Positions 7,225 to 13,883 of a stretch of DNA of 15,672 nucleotides are shown here, one piece after another. Where the stretch lies: assembly GCA_902477915.1 (NCBI GenBank), contig CABSJA010000043.1, positions 1 to 15,672 on the forward strand, in the 5' to 3' direction. A model generated the notes under the pieces. The model worked only from the letters and a program-made list of their open reading frames with translations. It was not told where the DNA came from and did no database searches. Position numbers and translations under genes: made by a program. How positions within the stretch are numbered: the first letter of the stretch is position 1; each line of letters opens with the position of its first letter. This stretch comes from an uncultured Veillonella sp. Its GTDB lineage: Bacteria > Bacillota > Negativicutes > Veillonellales > Veillonellaceae.

Positions 7225-7381
7225 ACAGCAAGGCACCACTAATAAAGAGGTGAGACTGTAATAGAAAATATAGTCGAGGAAACGTGGACACTCCTAATAT
7301 TTCTTTCATAGTTATACCACTTATACAGTGAATGTCTTCTGATAATATAAATTCTTATTTATAAGAAAGAAGGAATTCATT
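7225..7381 (+). promoter_or_regulatory. Structured 5' leader of the first ompM gene
   Basis: Predicted untranslated leader of about 157 nt. Elements in order: a hairpin with arms 7234-7240 and 7246-7252 (one A-A mismatch); a 7-bp hairpin 7254-7260/7269-7275; the block CGAGGAAACGTGGACACTCC at 7275-7294, identical to 9139-9158 in the other ompM leader; a weak hairpin CACT/AGTG; a perfect 6-bp hairpin TTCTTA/TAAGAA (7352-7367); and the ribosome-binding segment AGAAAGAAGGAATTCA (7364-7379), also identical in both genes. No U-tract follows any hairpin, so this is not an obvious transcriptional attenuator. A role in translation control, stability or sRNA/protein binding is inferred. Confidence 0.6.
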
Positions 7382-8644
7382 ATGAAAAAACAATTCGCAA
7401 CAATTTTTGCAGCAACAGCAGTATTAGGTGTAACAACAGCATTCGCTGCAAACCCATTCTCCGATGTAACTCCAGATAGCTGGGCATACCAAGCTGTATC
7501 CCAATTAGCACAATCTGGTATCGTTAATGGTTACCCAGATGGCACTTTCAAAGGCCAAAACAATATCACTCGTTATGAAATGGCTCAAATGGTAGCTAAA
7601 GCAATGGCTAACCAAGATCGTGCTAATGCAGAACAACAAGCAATGATTAATCGCTTGGCTGACGAGTTCTCCAATGAGTTGAACAGCTTGGGCGTTCGCG
7701 TATCTCGTTTGGAAGACCGCGTAGGTAATGTAAAAGTAACTGGTGATGCTCGTATCCGATACCAAGGTTCTGAAGATAAAGGCGTTTACAAAAATAACAG
7801 TAAATCCTTAACAGATGGCCGTGCACGTGTTCAATTCAACGGTAAAGTAAATGATAAAACTGAAGCTGTTGTTCGTGTAAAAGGTAATTACGAATTCGGT
7901 GATTCTACAAAAGGTGCTGATGCAACAATCGATCGTGCTTATGTAGATCACAAATTTGGTAATAGAGTATCTGCTAAAGGTGGTCGTTTCCAACAAACAA
8001 TTGGTGGCGGTTTAATGTACGATGATACATTTGATGGTGCTCAATTGAACGTAGGTAATGACAAAGTTCAAGTACAAGGTGCTTATGGTTACATGATGGC
8101 AGGTGCTGCTGATGGTAACTCCAAATCCGATAATCCTTCCGTAGCTTATGTAGGTGTTAAAGGTAAAGTTGGTCAAGAATCTACAGTTGGTGGTTTCTAC
8201 TCTAAATTATCTAGCGGTAACTTGAACCATAACGGTTCCACAGTAAGCTCTGATGGCCAAGACGTATACGGCTTCAATGCAGACTTCCGTAAAGATAAAG
8301 TTTGGGTTGGTGGTGAATGGTTAAAAGCTTCCAACGTAAATGATTCCCAAGCTTGGACAGCTGGTGTTGGTTATGGTAACTACGACATCGCTAAAAAAGG
8401 TACATGGGATGTGAAAGGTCAATACTTCAACCAAAAAGCTAACGCTCCAATCGTAAGCTCCACTTGGGACCAAGCATATGACTTAACAAATACATCTAAT
8501 GGTTACAAAGGTTATATGGCTAGCGTAAACTACGCAGTACAAGATAACGTAGGCTTATCCGCTGGTTATGGTTTCAACTCTAAAGACCAAAAAGGTAACG
8601 ATCTTTCCGATTTCTACCGTGCAGAATTAAACTACAAATTCTAA
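7382..8644 (+). CDS. ompM: OmpM-type outer-membrane porin with SLH tether (first copy)
   Basis: A 420-residue precursor. The signal peptide is residues 1-22 (MKKQF, hydrophobic core, TTAFA cut before ANP). An SLH domain at about 24-80 (NPFSDVTPDSWAYQAVSQLAQSGIVNGYPDGTFKGQNNITRYEMAQMVAKAM) is followed by a short coiled coil at about 82-115 (AEQQAMINRLADEFSNELNSLGVRVSRLEDRV). A beta-barrel with alternating hydrophobic strands and many Gly/Tyr residues runs to the C-terminus, which ends DFYRAELNYKF with the terminal Phe typical of Bam substrates. In Negativicutes, OmpM proteins are abundant trimeric porins whose SLH domain binds polyamine-modified peptidoglycan and so attaches the outer membrane to the wall. 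It is a tandem paralogue of the gene at 9253, with own promoter and terminator. Numbering as OmpM1 or OmpM2 is not assigned. Confidence 0.95.
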   Translation: MKKQFATIFAATAVLGVTTAFAANPFSDVTPDSWAYQAVSQLAQSGIVNGYPDGTFKGQNNITRYEMAQMVAKAMANQDRANAEQQAMINRLADEFSNELNSLGVRVSRLEDRVGNVKVTGDARIRYQGSEDKGVYKNNSKSLTDGRARVQFNGKVNDKTEAVVRVKGNYEFGDSTKGADATIDRAYVDHKFGNRVSAKGGRFQQTIGGGLMYDDTFDGAQLNVGNDKVQVQGAYGYMMAGAADGNSKSDNPSVAYVGVKGKVGQESTVGGFYSKLSSGNLNHNGSTVSSDGQDVYGFNADFRKDKVWVGGEWLKASNVNDSQAWTAGVGYGNYDIAKKGTWDVKGQYFNQKANAPIVSSTWDQAYDLTNTSNGYKGYMASVNYAVQDNVGLSAGYGFNSKDQKGNDLSDFYRAELNYKF

Positions 8645-8654
8645 TTCCCTCACA

Positions 8655-8690
8655 AACAAAAAAAGCCTTCTTCGGAAGTCTTTTTTTGTT
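8655..8690 (+). terminator. Rho-independent terminator after the first ompM gene
   Basis: CTTC-TTCG-GAAG hairpin (8667-8678) with a C(UUCG)G tetraloop. The stem continues after one C-T mismatch with G-C, seven A-T pairs and the flanking AC/GT (8655-8665 with 8680-8690). The T-run of seven at 8681-8687 forms the tail, and the matching A-run means it could also act on the minus strand. It lies 10 bases after the stop codon. Confidence 0.92.
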
Positions 8691-9054
8691 GTATATAAAT
8701 CGGTAATATTTTCTTTTGTATATAATAGTATATATATAGTAAAATAAATCTATATATAGTGAACCTTAAAAATTAATTTGATTAGTATATATATGAATCT
8801 GTCACACAATATATTGTATGAGGTGTTTATGAACCATTTATGCATAAAATAGGTGCTAGCTAATTAATACAGGTTCAATTAATTAGTAATACTTAATAAT
8901 ATATATGATAATAAATCTCATTTAGTAGAAAAAAAGATAAATTTGATATTTTTACTAAAAAAAATTAGACCTTATAAAACCAGATAAAATCTGAATTTGA
9001 GGTCATTTTAAATTATAAAATTTTTATAATGAAAATGAAATTGAGAAAAAAGGG
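8691..9054. other. AT-rich spacer between the ompM paralogues
   Basis: No credible gene on either strand. It holds repeated TATATATAG runs near 8730-8760 and a perfect 9-bp inverted repeat CTAATTAAT/ATTAATTAG (8860-8868, 8878-8886). An imperfect AT inverted repeat TTTAGTA/TACTAAA has arms at 8921-8927 and 8953-8959. The CAGATAAAATCT dyad is at 8981, and a perfect 7-bp dyad ATTATAA/TTATAAT (9012-9018, 9024-9030) lies about 69 bp before the predicted transcription start. Regulatory use is plausible for the last two only. Confidence 0.5.
8981..8993. promoter_or_regulatory. Upstream dyad CAGATAAAATCTG, second copy (possible operator)
   Basis: Here the dyad is one pair longer: CAGAT-AAA-ATCTG. 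Its start is 74 bp before the -35 box at 9055, the same distance as in the first ompM control region. TCATTTT follows at 9003-9009. The matched position in two largely diverged spacers argues for a binding site. The regulator is unknown. Confidence 0.5.
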
Positions 9055-9083
9055 TTTACACGAAAATTTGGTTGTGCTAATAT
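9055..9083 (+). promoter_or_regulatory. sigma-A-type promoter of the second ompM gene
   Basis: TTTACA (9055-9060), 17-bp spacer, TAATAT (9078-9083). The predicted start is near 9090, giving a leader of about 163 nt. The spacer shares an AAAATT(T)GG stretch with the first ompM promoter. Confidence 0.82.
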
Positions 9084-9089
9084 CACCGT

Positions 9090-9252
9090 ACAAGAGATAA
9101 CAAACACATGAAACGAAGAACTTCGATACAGAATGTGGCGAGGAAACGTGGACACTCCCAAAGATTCTTAATCTGAAGAACTGAGTAGAATGTGAATGTT
9201 ATGACTTGTAACATTTTATTTTCTATTTTTTTCAGAAAGAAGGAATTCAACT
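9090..9252 (+). promoter_or_regulatory. Structured 5' leader of the second ompM gene
   Basis: A hairpin closed by CACAT/ATGTG (9105-9109 with 9133-9137), containing an inner CGAA/TTCG stem (9114-9117, 9122-9125), sits just before the shared block CGAGGAAACGTGGACACTCC at 9139-9158. After it come AGATT/AATCT with a 3-nt loop and a perfect 7-bp hairpin AATGTTA/TAACATT (9195-9201, 9209-9215). The ribosome-binding segment AGAAAGAAGGAATTCA follows at 9234-9249. Apart from the 20-nt block and the ribosome-binding segment, this leader shares little sequence with the first one. Confidence 0.6.
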
Positions 9253-10464
9253 ATGAAAAAACAATTCGCAGCAATCTTTGCAGCAACAGCAGTATTGGGT
9301 GTAACTACTGCATTCGCAGCTAACCCATTCTCCGACGTAACTCCAGATTCTTGGGCATACCAAGCAGTTTCTCAATTGGCTAACGCTGGTGTTATCAATG
9401 GTTACCCAGATGGTACTTTCAAAGGCCAAAATAACATCACTCGTTACGAAATGGCTCAAATGGTAGCTAAAGCTATGGCTAACCAAGACCGCGCTAACGC
9501 TGAACAACAAGCTATGATCAACCGTTTGGCTGATGAATTCTCCAACGAATTGAACAACTTGGGCGTTCGTGTAGCTCGCTTGGAAGACCGCGTAGGTAAC
9601 GTAAAAGTTACTGGTGATGCTCGTCTTCGTTACCAAGATGCTGAACATGCTAAATCCAAATTCGACGCTCGTGCTCGTGTACAATTCAACGCAAAAGTAA
9701 ACGATCGCACTGACGCAGTTGTTCGTTTGGCTTCTGGTAACTTCGAATTGGGTAACTCCCAAAACGGTGGTAACTCCAACGCAACAATCGACCGCGCTTA
9801 TGTAAACCATAAATTCGGCGAACGCGTATCCTTGAAAGCTGGTCGTTTCGGCCAAACTATCGGTGGCGGTTTAGCATTTGACGGTACTTTCGACGGTGCT
9901 CAATTGAACGCTGGTAACGACAAAATTATGGCTCAAGCAGCTTACGGTTACATGGTATCCGGCGAAGCAGCTGGCTTGACTAAAGACCAAAACGTAACTA
10001 ACACTTACCTTGGCTTAAAAGGTAAAGTAGGTAAACACACTATGGTTGGTGGTTTCTACGATCGTGTAAACCAAGATAGCACTAATGGTTACAAAAATAT
10101 CTATGGCTTCAACGCTGATGCTAACTTCGACAAAGTTTGGGTTGGTGGCGAATGGTTGAGAGATTCCCATGTTGATCATTCTCAAGCTTGGACTGCAGGT
10201 CTTGGTTATGGTAACTACAACATCGCAAAACAAGGTACTTGGGGTGTTAAAGGTCAATACTTCAACCAAAAAGAAAACGCTCCTATCATTGATTCCACTT
10301 GGAACCAAAAATATGGTGCTGATTCCAAAGGTTGGTTGGCAACTGTTGACTATGCATTGCAAAACAACGTTGGCTTGTCCGCTTACTACGGTTTCGACTG
10401 GAAAACTCAATCCGGTAACGATCTTAACGACTTCTACCGTGCAGACCTTAACTACAAATTCTAA
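9253..10464 (+). CDS. ompM: OmpM-type outer-membrane porin with SLH tether (second copy)
   Basis: A 403-residue precursor with the same plan as its upstream neighbour: signal peptide 1-22, SLH domain about 24-80, coiled coil about 82-115, beta-barrel, and C-terminal DFYRADLNYKF. Over the first 128 residues the two copies differ at about eight positions (for example T7A, QS44-45NA, IV47-48VI, S102N, S108A). The barrels diverge strongly and differ in loop length, so this copy is 17 residues shorter. The DNA differs at many synonymous sites, so the N-terminal identity reflects selection rather than a fresh duplication. Codon choice here favours C-ending Asn, Phe and Tyr codons and TTG more than the first copy does, consistent with very high expression. 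It likely forms trimeric pores and anchors the outer membrane to the wall. Confidence 0.95.
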   Translation: MKKQFAAIFAATAVLGVTTAFAANPFSDVTPDSWAYQAVSQLANAGVINGYPDGTFKGQNNITRYEMAQMVAKAMANQDRANAEQQAMINRLADEFSNELNNLGVRVARLEDRVGNVKVTGDARLRYQDAEHAKSKFDARARVQFNAKVNDRTDAVVRLASGNFELGNSQNGGNSNATIDRAYVNHKFGERVSLKAGRFGQTIGGGLAFDGTFDGAQLNAGNDKIMAQAAYGYMVSGEAAGLTKDQNVTNTYLGLKGKVGKHTMVGGFYDRVNQDSTNGYKNIYGFNADANFDKVWVGGEWLRDSHVDHSQAWTAGLGYGNYNIAKQGTWGVKGQYFNQKENAPIIDSTWNQKYGADSKGWLATVDYALQNNVGLSAYYGFDWKTQSGNDLNDFYRADLNYKF

Positions 10465-10482
10465 TTTGATAGTTAACCATAT

Positions 10483-10513
10483 AAAAGAGACTCCTTCGGG
10501 AGTCTCTTTTTTT
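10483..10513 (+). terminator. Rho-independent terminator after the second ompM gene
   Basis: Perfect 12-bp stem AAAAGAGACTCC/GGAGTCTCTTTT (10483-10494, 10499-10510) with a C(UUCG)G tetraloop and a seven-T tail to 10513. It lies 18 bases after the stop codon. Confidence 0.95.
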
Positions 10514-10722
10514 ATGATTAATATATATTCCTATAATAAATTGATATAGAATACTCTTTATTATGCAATTTTGGTAATGTTAGACAATTTTAGATATTAC
10601 ATTTATTAGCTGTTATATTTATAAGTCATAAATTGTATGATTTATAAATACTGTTATTGGGGTGTGCAAATATTTTTATGTTAGTGCATTACTGCATATT
10701 CTATCTATATAAGCACTATAAA
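10514..10722. other. AT-rich intergenic region with a 15-bp inverted repeat
   Basis: No gene is visible. The notable element is an inverted repeat with arms 10616-10630 and 10636-10650, loop AATTG, paired throughout with one G-U. It has no T-tail, so it is not a standard terminator. It may be an operator-like dyad for the downstream unit, about 90 bp before its -10 box, or simply an AT-rich palindrome. Confidence 0.45.
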
Positions 10723-10731
10723 TGGTATAAT
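10723..10731 (+). promoter_or_regulatory. Extended -10 promoter of the HAD-rapZ-yvcK-whiA unit
   Basis: TGGTATAAT is a perfect TATAAT (10726-10731) with the TG of an extended -10 one base upstream. There is no good -35 at 16-18 bp, which extended -10 promoters tolerate. The predicted start is near 10738, giving a leader of about 29 nt before the ATG at 10767. Confidence 0.65.
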
Positions 10732-10766
10732 AAAGAGTATTAGATTTTCTTGTAAAGGAGGTAAGA

Positions 10767-11579
10767 ATGAATCCTTCTTTTTCTCATATAAAAATGGTCG
10801 CCATAGATTGTGATGAAACCTTGGTACGTAGCGATAATACGGTTTCTGAGTATACGGTAAATGTATTGCAGCGTTTACAGCAGAAGGGGATTAGTATAAC
10901 TATTGCTACGGGGCGCATGTATCAGACAGCAAAACCAATTGGTACTGCATTACAGCTTGGTAATGTACCGATGATTTTATTTTCCGGTGGATTAATTCAG
11001 GAGTTAGAAACGGGATATAAGCTATTCGAACAAACGGTTCCTATCGATGTAGTACATCGCATTTTTGAACTCGGTCAACACTATGATTGGCATATACAAT
11101 CGTATGTAGATGATCATTTATTATGTCATCATAGAAATTGGCAATCTGATCGGTATGAACAGCAAACTGGAGCTGTACCTGAGTTTTTAGGCGATATAAT
11201 CTATACGCTTTCCTCGGAACCTAATAAGCTTATTGCTATCGATACAGAAGAGGGCATTGATCGAATTATTGATATCTTAACGCCTTTAGTTGGTAATGAA
11301 GTTACATTGGTACGCAGTCAACGAGATTTTCTTGAAATCACTGCCCCTAATGTATCAAAAGGACGTGCATTAGCCCAATTAGCCATGGATAATAACATTG
11401 GTTTAGAACATATAATTTCTTTTGGTAATGCTGAAAATGATATTTCTATGCTCAGTGAAACGGGGTATTCAGTAGCTGTTTCAAATGCTGCGGAACATGT
11501 AAAAGCTATGGCTCATGAGGTATGTGGTCATCATAATGAAGATGGTGTAGCTCACTGGATAGAAAAGAATCTTTTATAA
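10767..11579 (+). CDS. Cof-type HAD-superfamily phosphatase
   Basis: A 270-residue protein of the Cof/YidA-like HAD family, probably a Mg-dependent phosphatase acting on small phosphorylated metabolites. Motif I is AIDCDETLV (nucleophile Asp14, Asp16). IATGRMYQ (about 46-53) follows. Motif II lies near LFSGGLI (71-77). The motif III lysine is in VSKGRAL (Lys198), and motif IV is SFGNAENDISML (about 218-229). The cap domain between about 80 and 190 is of the C2 type. Two positions depart from the common Cof pattern: SNG is SGG in motif II, and the first Asp of GDxxND is Asn221. Asp225 is kept. The substrate cannot be predicted. AAGGAGGT precedes the ATG. It opens the unit that continues with rapZ 12 bases later. 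Confidence 0.9.
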   Translation: MNPSFSHIKMVAIDCDETLVRSDNTVSEYTVNVLQRLQQKGISITIATGRMYQTAKPIGTALQLGNVPMILFSGGLIQELETGYKLFEQTVPIDVVHRIFELGQHYDWHIQSYVDDHLLCHHRNWQSDRYEQQTGAVPEFLGDIIYTLSSEPNKLIAIDTEEGIDRIIDILTPLVGNEVTLVRSQRDFLEITAPNVSKGRALAQLAMDNNIGLEHIISFGNAENDISMLSETGYSVAVSNAAEHVKAMAHEVCGHHNEDGVAHWIEKNLL

Positions 11580-11591
11580 TGGAGTAAAACT

Positions 11592-12506
11592 ATGGAAGCA
11601 TTTCGTTTATTAATTGTTACAGGTATGTCAGGTGCCGGCAAAACGCAGGTTCTTCAAGCATTAGAGGACATGGGTTATCTATGTATTGATAATATTCCGC
11701 CTGTACTTATTCCTAAGTTAAGTGAGATTTGTCGACAAGGTGGGGAACGTACAAACCGTGTGGCTTTAGTTGTAGATATCCGGGGCGGTGAATTCTTTGA
11801 AGCTCTTTCCTCCTCTCTTGAAACATTGAGAGAAATGAAGGTAGATTATGAAATCGTCTTTATGGATGCTACTGATGAGACTTTAATTAGACGATATAAA
11901 GAAAGTCGTCGTAGCCATCCGTTAGCTCCAGATGGAATGATTACTACAGGATTAAAAGAAGAGCGTCAAATTTTAAATTCTGTACGTCATAAAGCAGACT
12001 TTATTATTGATACAACAAATATGAAGACAGCTAGCTTGAAAGAGTATTTAAAAACTCGCTTTACTCAAGTAGACGAAGGTCATGGCATGTCTATTACAGT
12101 AGTGAGCTTTGGTTTTAAATATGGAATCCCTTTAGATGCTGATATGGTTTGGGATGTTCGATTCTTACCAAATCCATTCTATATTCCAGATTTCCGTCAT
12201 AAAACAGGCCGTGTAAAAGCTGTAAATGAATATATTCATTCCTTTGAGGTTACAGAGGAATTTAAAAAGCGATACTTTGATACCATAGATTTTCTTGTGC
12301 CTAATTATGAGCAAGAAGGAAAATCTCAATTTATCGTGGCTGTAGGTTGTACTGGTGGTATGCATAGATCTGTGGCCATGGCAGAAGCATTATATTCCCA
12401 TCTATTAGAAAAGGGGTATCGTGTTTCTGTAGAACATCGAGATATGATGAAAAATAATGTAGAAGAAGATTATAATCCTCATGAAATTAAAACACTTGGT
12501 AACTAG
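11592..12506 (+). CDS. rapZ: RapZ/YvcJ nucleotide-binding protein (RNase adapter family)
   Basis: A 304-residue P-loop protein of normal RapZ length. Walker A is GMSGAGKT (11-18), followed by the family signatures ALEDMGYLCIDNIPP (about 23-37), FMDATDETLIRRYKESRRSHPL (about 90-111) and FGFKYGIP (173-180). WDVRFLPNPFYIPDFRHKTG comes next (about 187-206), and the C-terminal phosphate-binding loop is GCTGGMHRSV (252-261). In E. coli RapZ senses glucosamine-6-phosphate and directs RNase E to GlmZ. In Firmicutes YvcJ is a nucleotide-binding protein linked to competence gene expression, and an RNA role is not shown. The rapZ-yvcK-whiA order seen here is widely conserved in Firmicutes. GGAG lies upstream of the ATG. 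Confidence 0.97.
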   Translation: MEAFRLLIVTGMSGAGKTQVLQALEDMGYLCIDNIPPVLIPKLSEICRQGGERTNRVALVVDIRGGEFFEALSSSLETLREMKVDYEIVFMDATDETLIRRYKESRRSHPLAPDGMITTGLKEERQILNSVRHKADFIIDTTNMKTASLKEYLKTRFTQVDEGHGMSITVVSFGFKYGIPLDADMVWDVRFLPNPFYIPDFRHKTGRVKAVNEYIHSFEVTEEFKKRYFDTIDFLVPNYEQEGKSQFIVAVGCTGGMHRSVAMAEALYSHLLEKGYRVSVEHRDMMKNNVEEDYNPHEIKTLGN

Positions 12507-12518
12507 ATAGGGGTTCTT

Positions 12519-13868
12519 ATGTTGCGAAAAAGATGGTTTCGGTGGCTTATACCGGGCCTAAATATAAAACGTTGGCTTGCCCTATTTAGTTGTGGTGTAG
12601 GTCTTTTAATCATTGGCATATCATTGATGTTTAACTATCAATGGCTTGCCGTTCTTGAAGATGTTGTACTGGCCTTTTCTTATAATATGACGGGCTTTTA
12701 CAATTATAATGTGCTCATTGCTGTGGGTGCAGTTATATTATCGATTGGCGCTGTTCTAATGCTAATCGGTACTAGTAAGGTTATTAAAACGATTATTCGT
12801 GCTGTATTGCCTAATCCTGATAGTAAGGTATCAGATATTATCTTCCAAAATATACGACTTGATAAAGGTCCTAAAATCGTTGTTATCGGCGGTGGTACAG
12901 GATTGTCTAATCTATTGCGTGGATTGAAAACACACACATCTAATTTATCAGCTATTGTTACAGTAGCTGACGATGGTGGTTCATCAGGTCGTTTACGGGA
13001 AGATTTTAAAATGATTGCCCCTGGTGACTTACGAAACTGCTTGGTCGCATTAGCAGAACAAGAAGGGGTTATGGAAAATCTTTTCCGCTACCGCTTTGAA
13101 GGGGAAAATGAGCTATCTGGTCATAGTTTTGGCAATCTCTTTATTACAGCACTTGCTCAAGTATACGATGGCGATGTGGAGGAAGCACTTGAAGCAGCTA
13201 GTAAATTACTACGTGTACGCGGTCGTGTAATTCCTTCATCTACAGAGTTCATTAAATTGGTAGCTGAGATGACAGATGGTACCATTGTAGAAGGTGAAAG
13301 TAATATTCCAAACTCTGGTAAAACCATTCGCCATATGTATAGCGAACCGGCGCAACCAAAGCCGGAAGGTGCTGCGTTACGTGCTATCGATGAAGCAGAT
13401 GTCATCATTTTTGGACCTGGTAGTTTATATACAAGTATCATTCCAAACTTGTTAACTGATAAAATTGCATCTCATATACGTGCTAGTAAGGCAAATAAAA
13501 TTTATATTGCCAATGTTATGACTCAACCTGGAGAAACTTCAGGTTATACGCTTAGTGATCATGTGGAGGCACTCATCGCTCATGGTGGGGAAGGTATTGT
13601 AGATACCGTACTGGCAAACGATGGTCCACTACCAATTCAAATGGTAGAACAATATAGTGCCGTAGGTTCAGAGCCTGTAGCATTAGATACTAAGAAACTA
13701 CAAGCTAAAGGGATTCGCACGATTCGGGCTACTTTAATTAGTCCGAAAAAGCCAGCTGTTCATGATCCAGAACGGTTGGGTAAAGTAATTATGGATATTG
13801 TTCACGCCATGCAATCGGATACTGAACCACATATCTTAGAGTATTATCTCCAACGAGATGATCATTAA
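12519..13868 (+). CDS. yvcK: YvcK/GlmR-family UDP-sugar-binding regulator with N-terminal membrane segments
   Basis: 449 residues. The core from about 117 matches the YvcK/CofD-like fold: KIVVIGGGTGLSNLLRGL (119-136), TVADDGGSSGRLR (148-160), PGDLRNCLVALA (168-179), LSGHSFGNLFITAL, and FGPGSLYTSIIPNLL near residue 300. B. subtilis YvcK (GlmR) is about 317 residues, cytosolic, binds UDP-GlcNAc and promotes amino-sugar synthesis by stimulating GlmS. Here an N-terminal extension of about 115 residues carries two hydrophobic segments (about 18-38 and 64-84), so the regulator is probably held at the membrane with its core in the cytoplasm. AGGGG precedes the ATG, 12 bases after rapZ. Confidence 0.95.
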   Translation: MLRKRWFRWLIPGLNIKRWLALFSCGVGLLIIGISLMFNYQWLAVLEDVVLAFSYNMTGFYNYNVLIAVGAVILSIGAVLMLIGTSKVIKTIIRAVLPNPDSKVSDIIFQNIRLDKGPKIVVIGGGTGLSNLLRGLKTHTSNLSAIVTVADDGGSSGRLREDFKMIAPGDLRNCLVALAEQEGVMENLFRYRFEGENELSGHSFGNLFITALAQVYDGDVEEALEAASKLLRVRGRVIPSSTEFIKLVAEMTDGTIVEGESNIPNSGKTIRHMYSEPAQPKPEGAALRAIDEADVIIFGPGSLYTSIIPNLLTDKIASHIRASKANKIYIANVMTQPGETSGYTLSDHVEALIAHGGEGIVDTVLANDGPLPIQMVEQYSAVGSEPVALDTKKLQAKGIRTIRATLISPKKPAVHDPERLGKVIMDIVHAMQSDTEPHILEYYLQRDDH

Positions 13869-13883
13869 TGAGAAGGGATACCT

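Noticed and set aside
7254..7294. Resemblance of hairpin + GAGGAAA...CTCC to the 5' conserved region of RNase P RNA
   Set aside because: Only about a dozen bases agree. The leader is far too short, and I see no other RNase P conserved regions nearby. Treated as chance or as a shared simple motif.
8831..8851. Tiny open frame ATGAACC... in the ompM spacer
   Set aside because: Only a few codons long before a stop and without a ribosome-binding site.
9247..9855. Long minus-strand open frame (202 codons) antisense to the second ompM gene
   Set aside because: It lies wholly within the 5' half of a clearly coding gene with strongly biased codons that produce few stops on the other strand. Its protein is Ser/Val/Cys-rich with no family resemblance and no ribosome-binding site. 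A similar frame at 10015-10410 is rejected for the same reason.
10169..10549. Plus-strand open frame overlapping the end of the second ompM gene
   Set aside because: It is out of frame with a porin whose reading frame is supported to its terminal Phe, and it runs through the rho-independent terminator.
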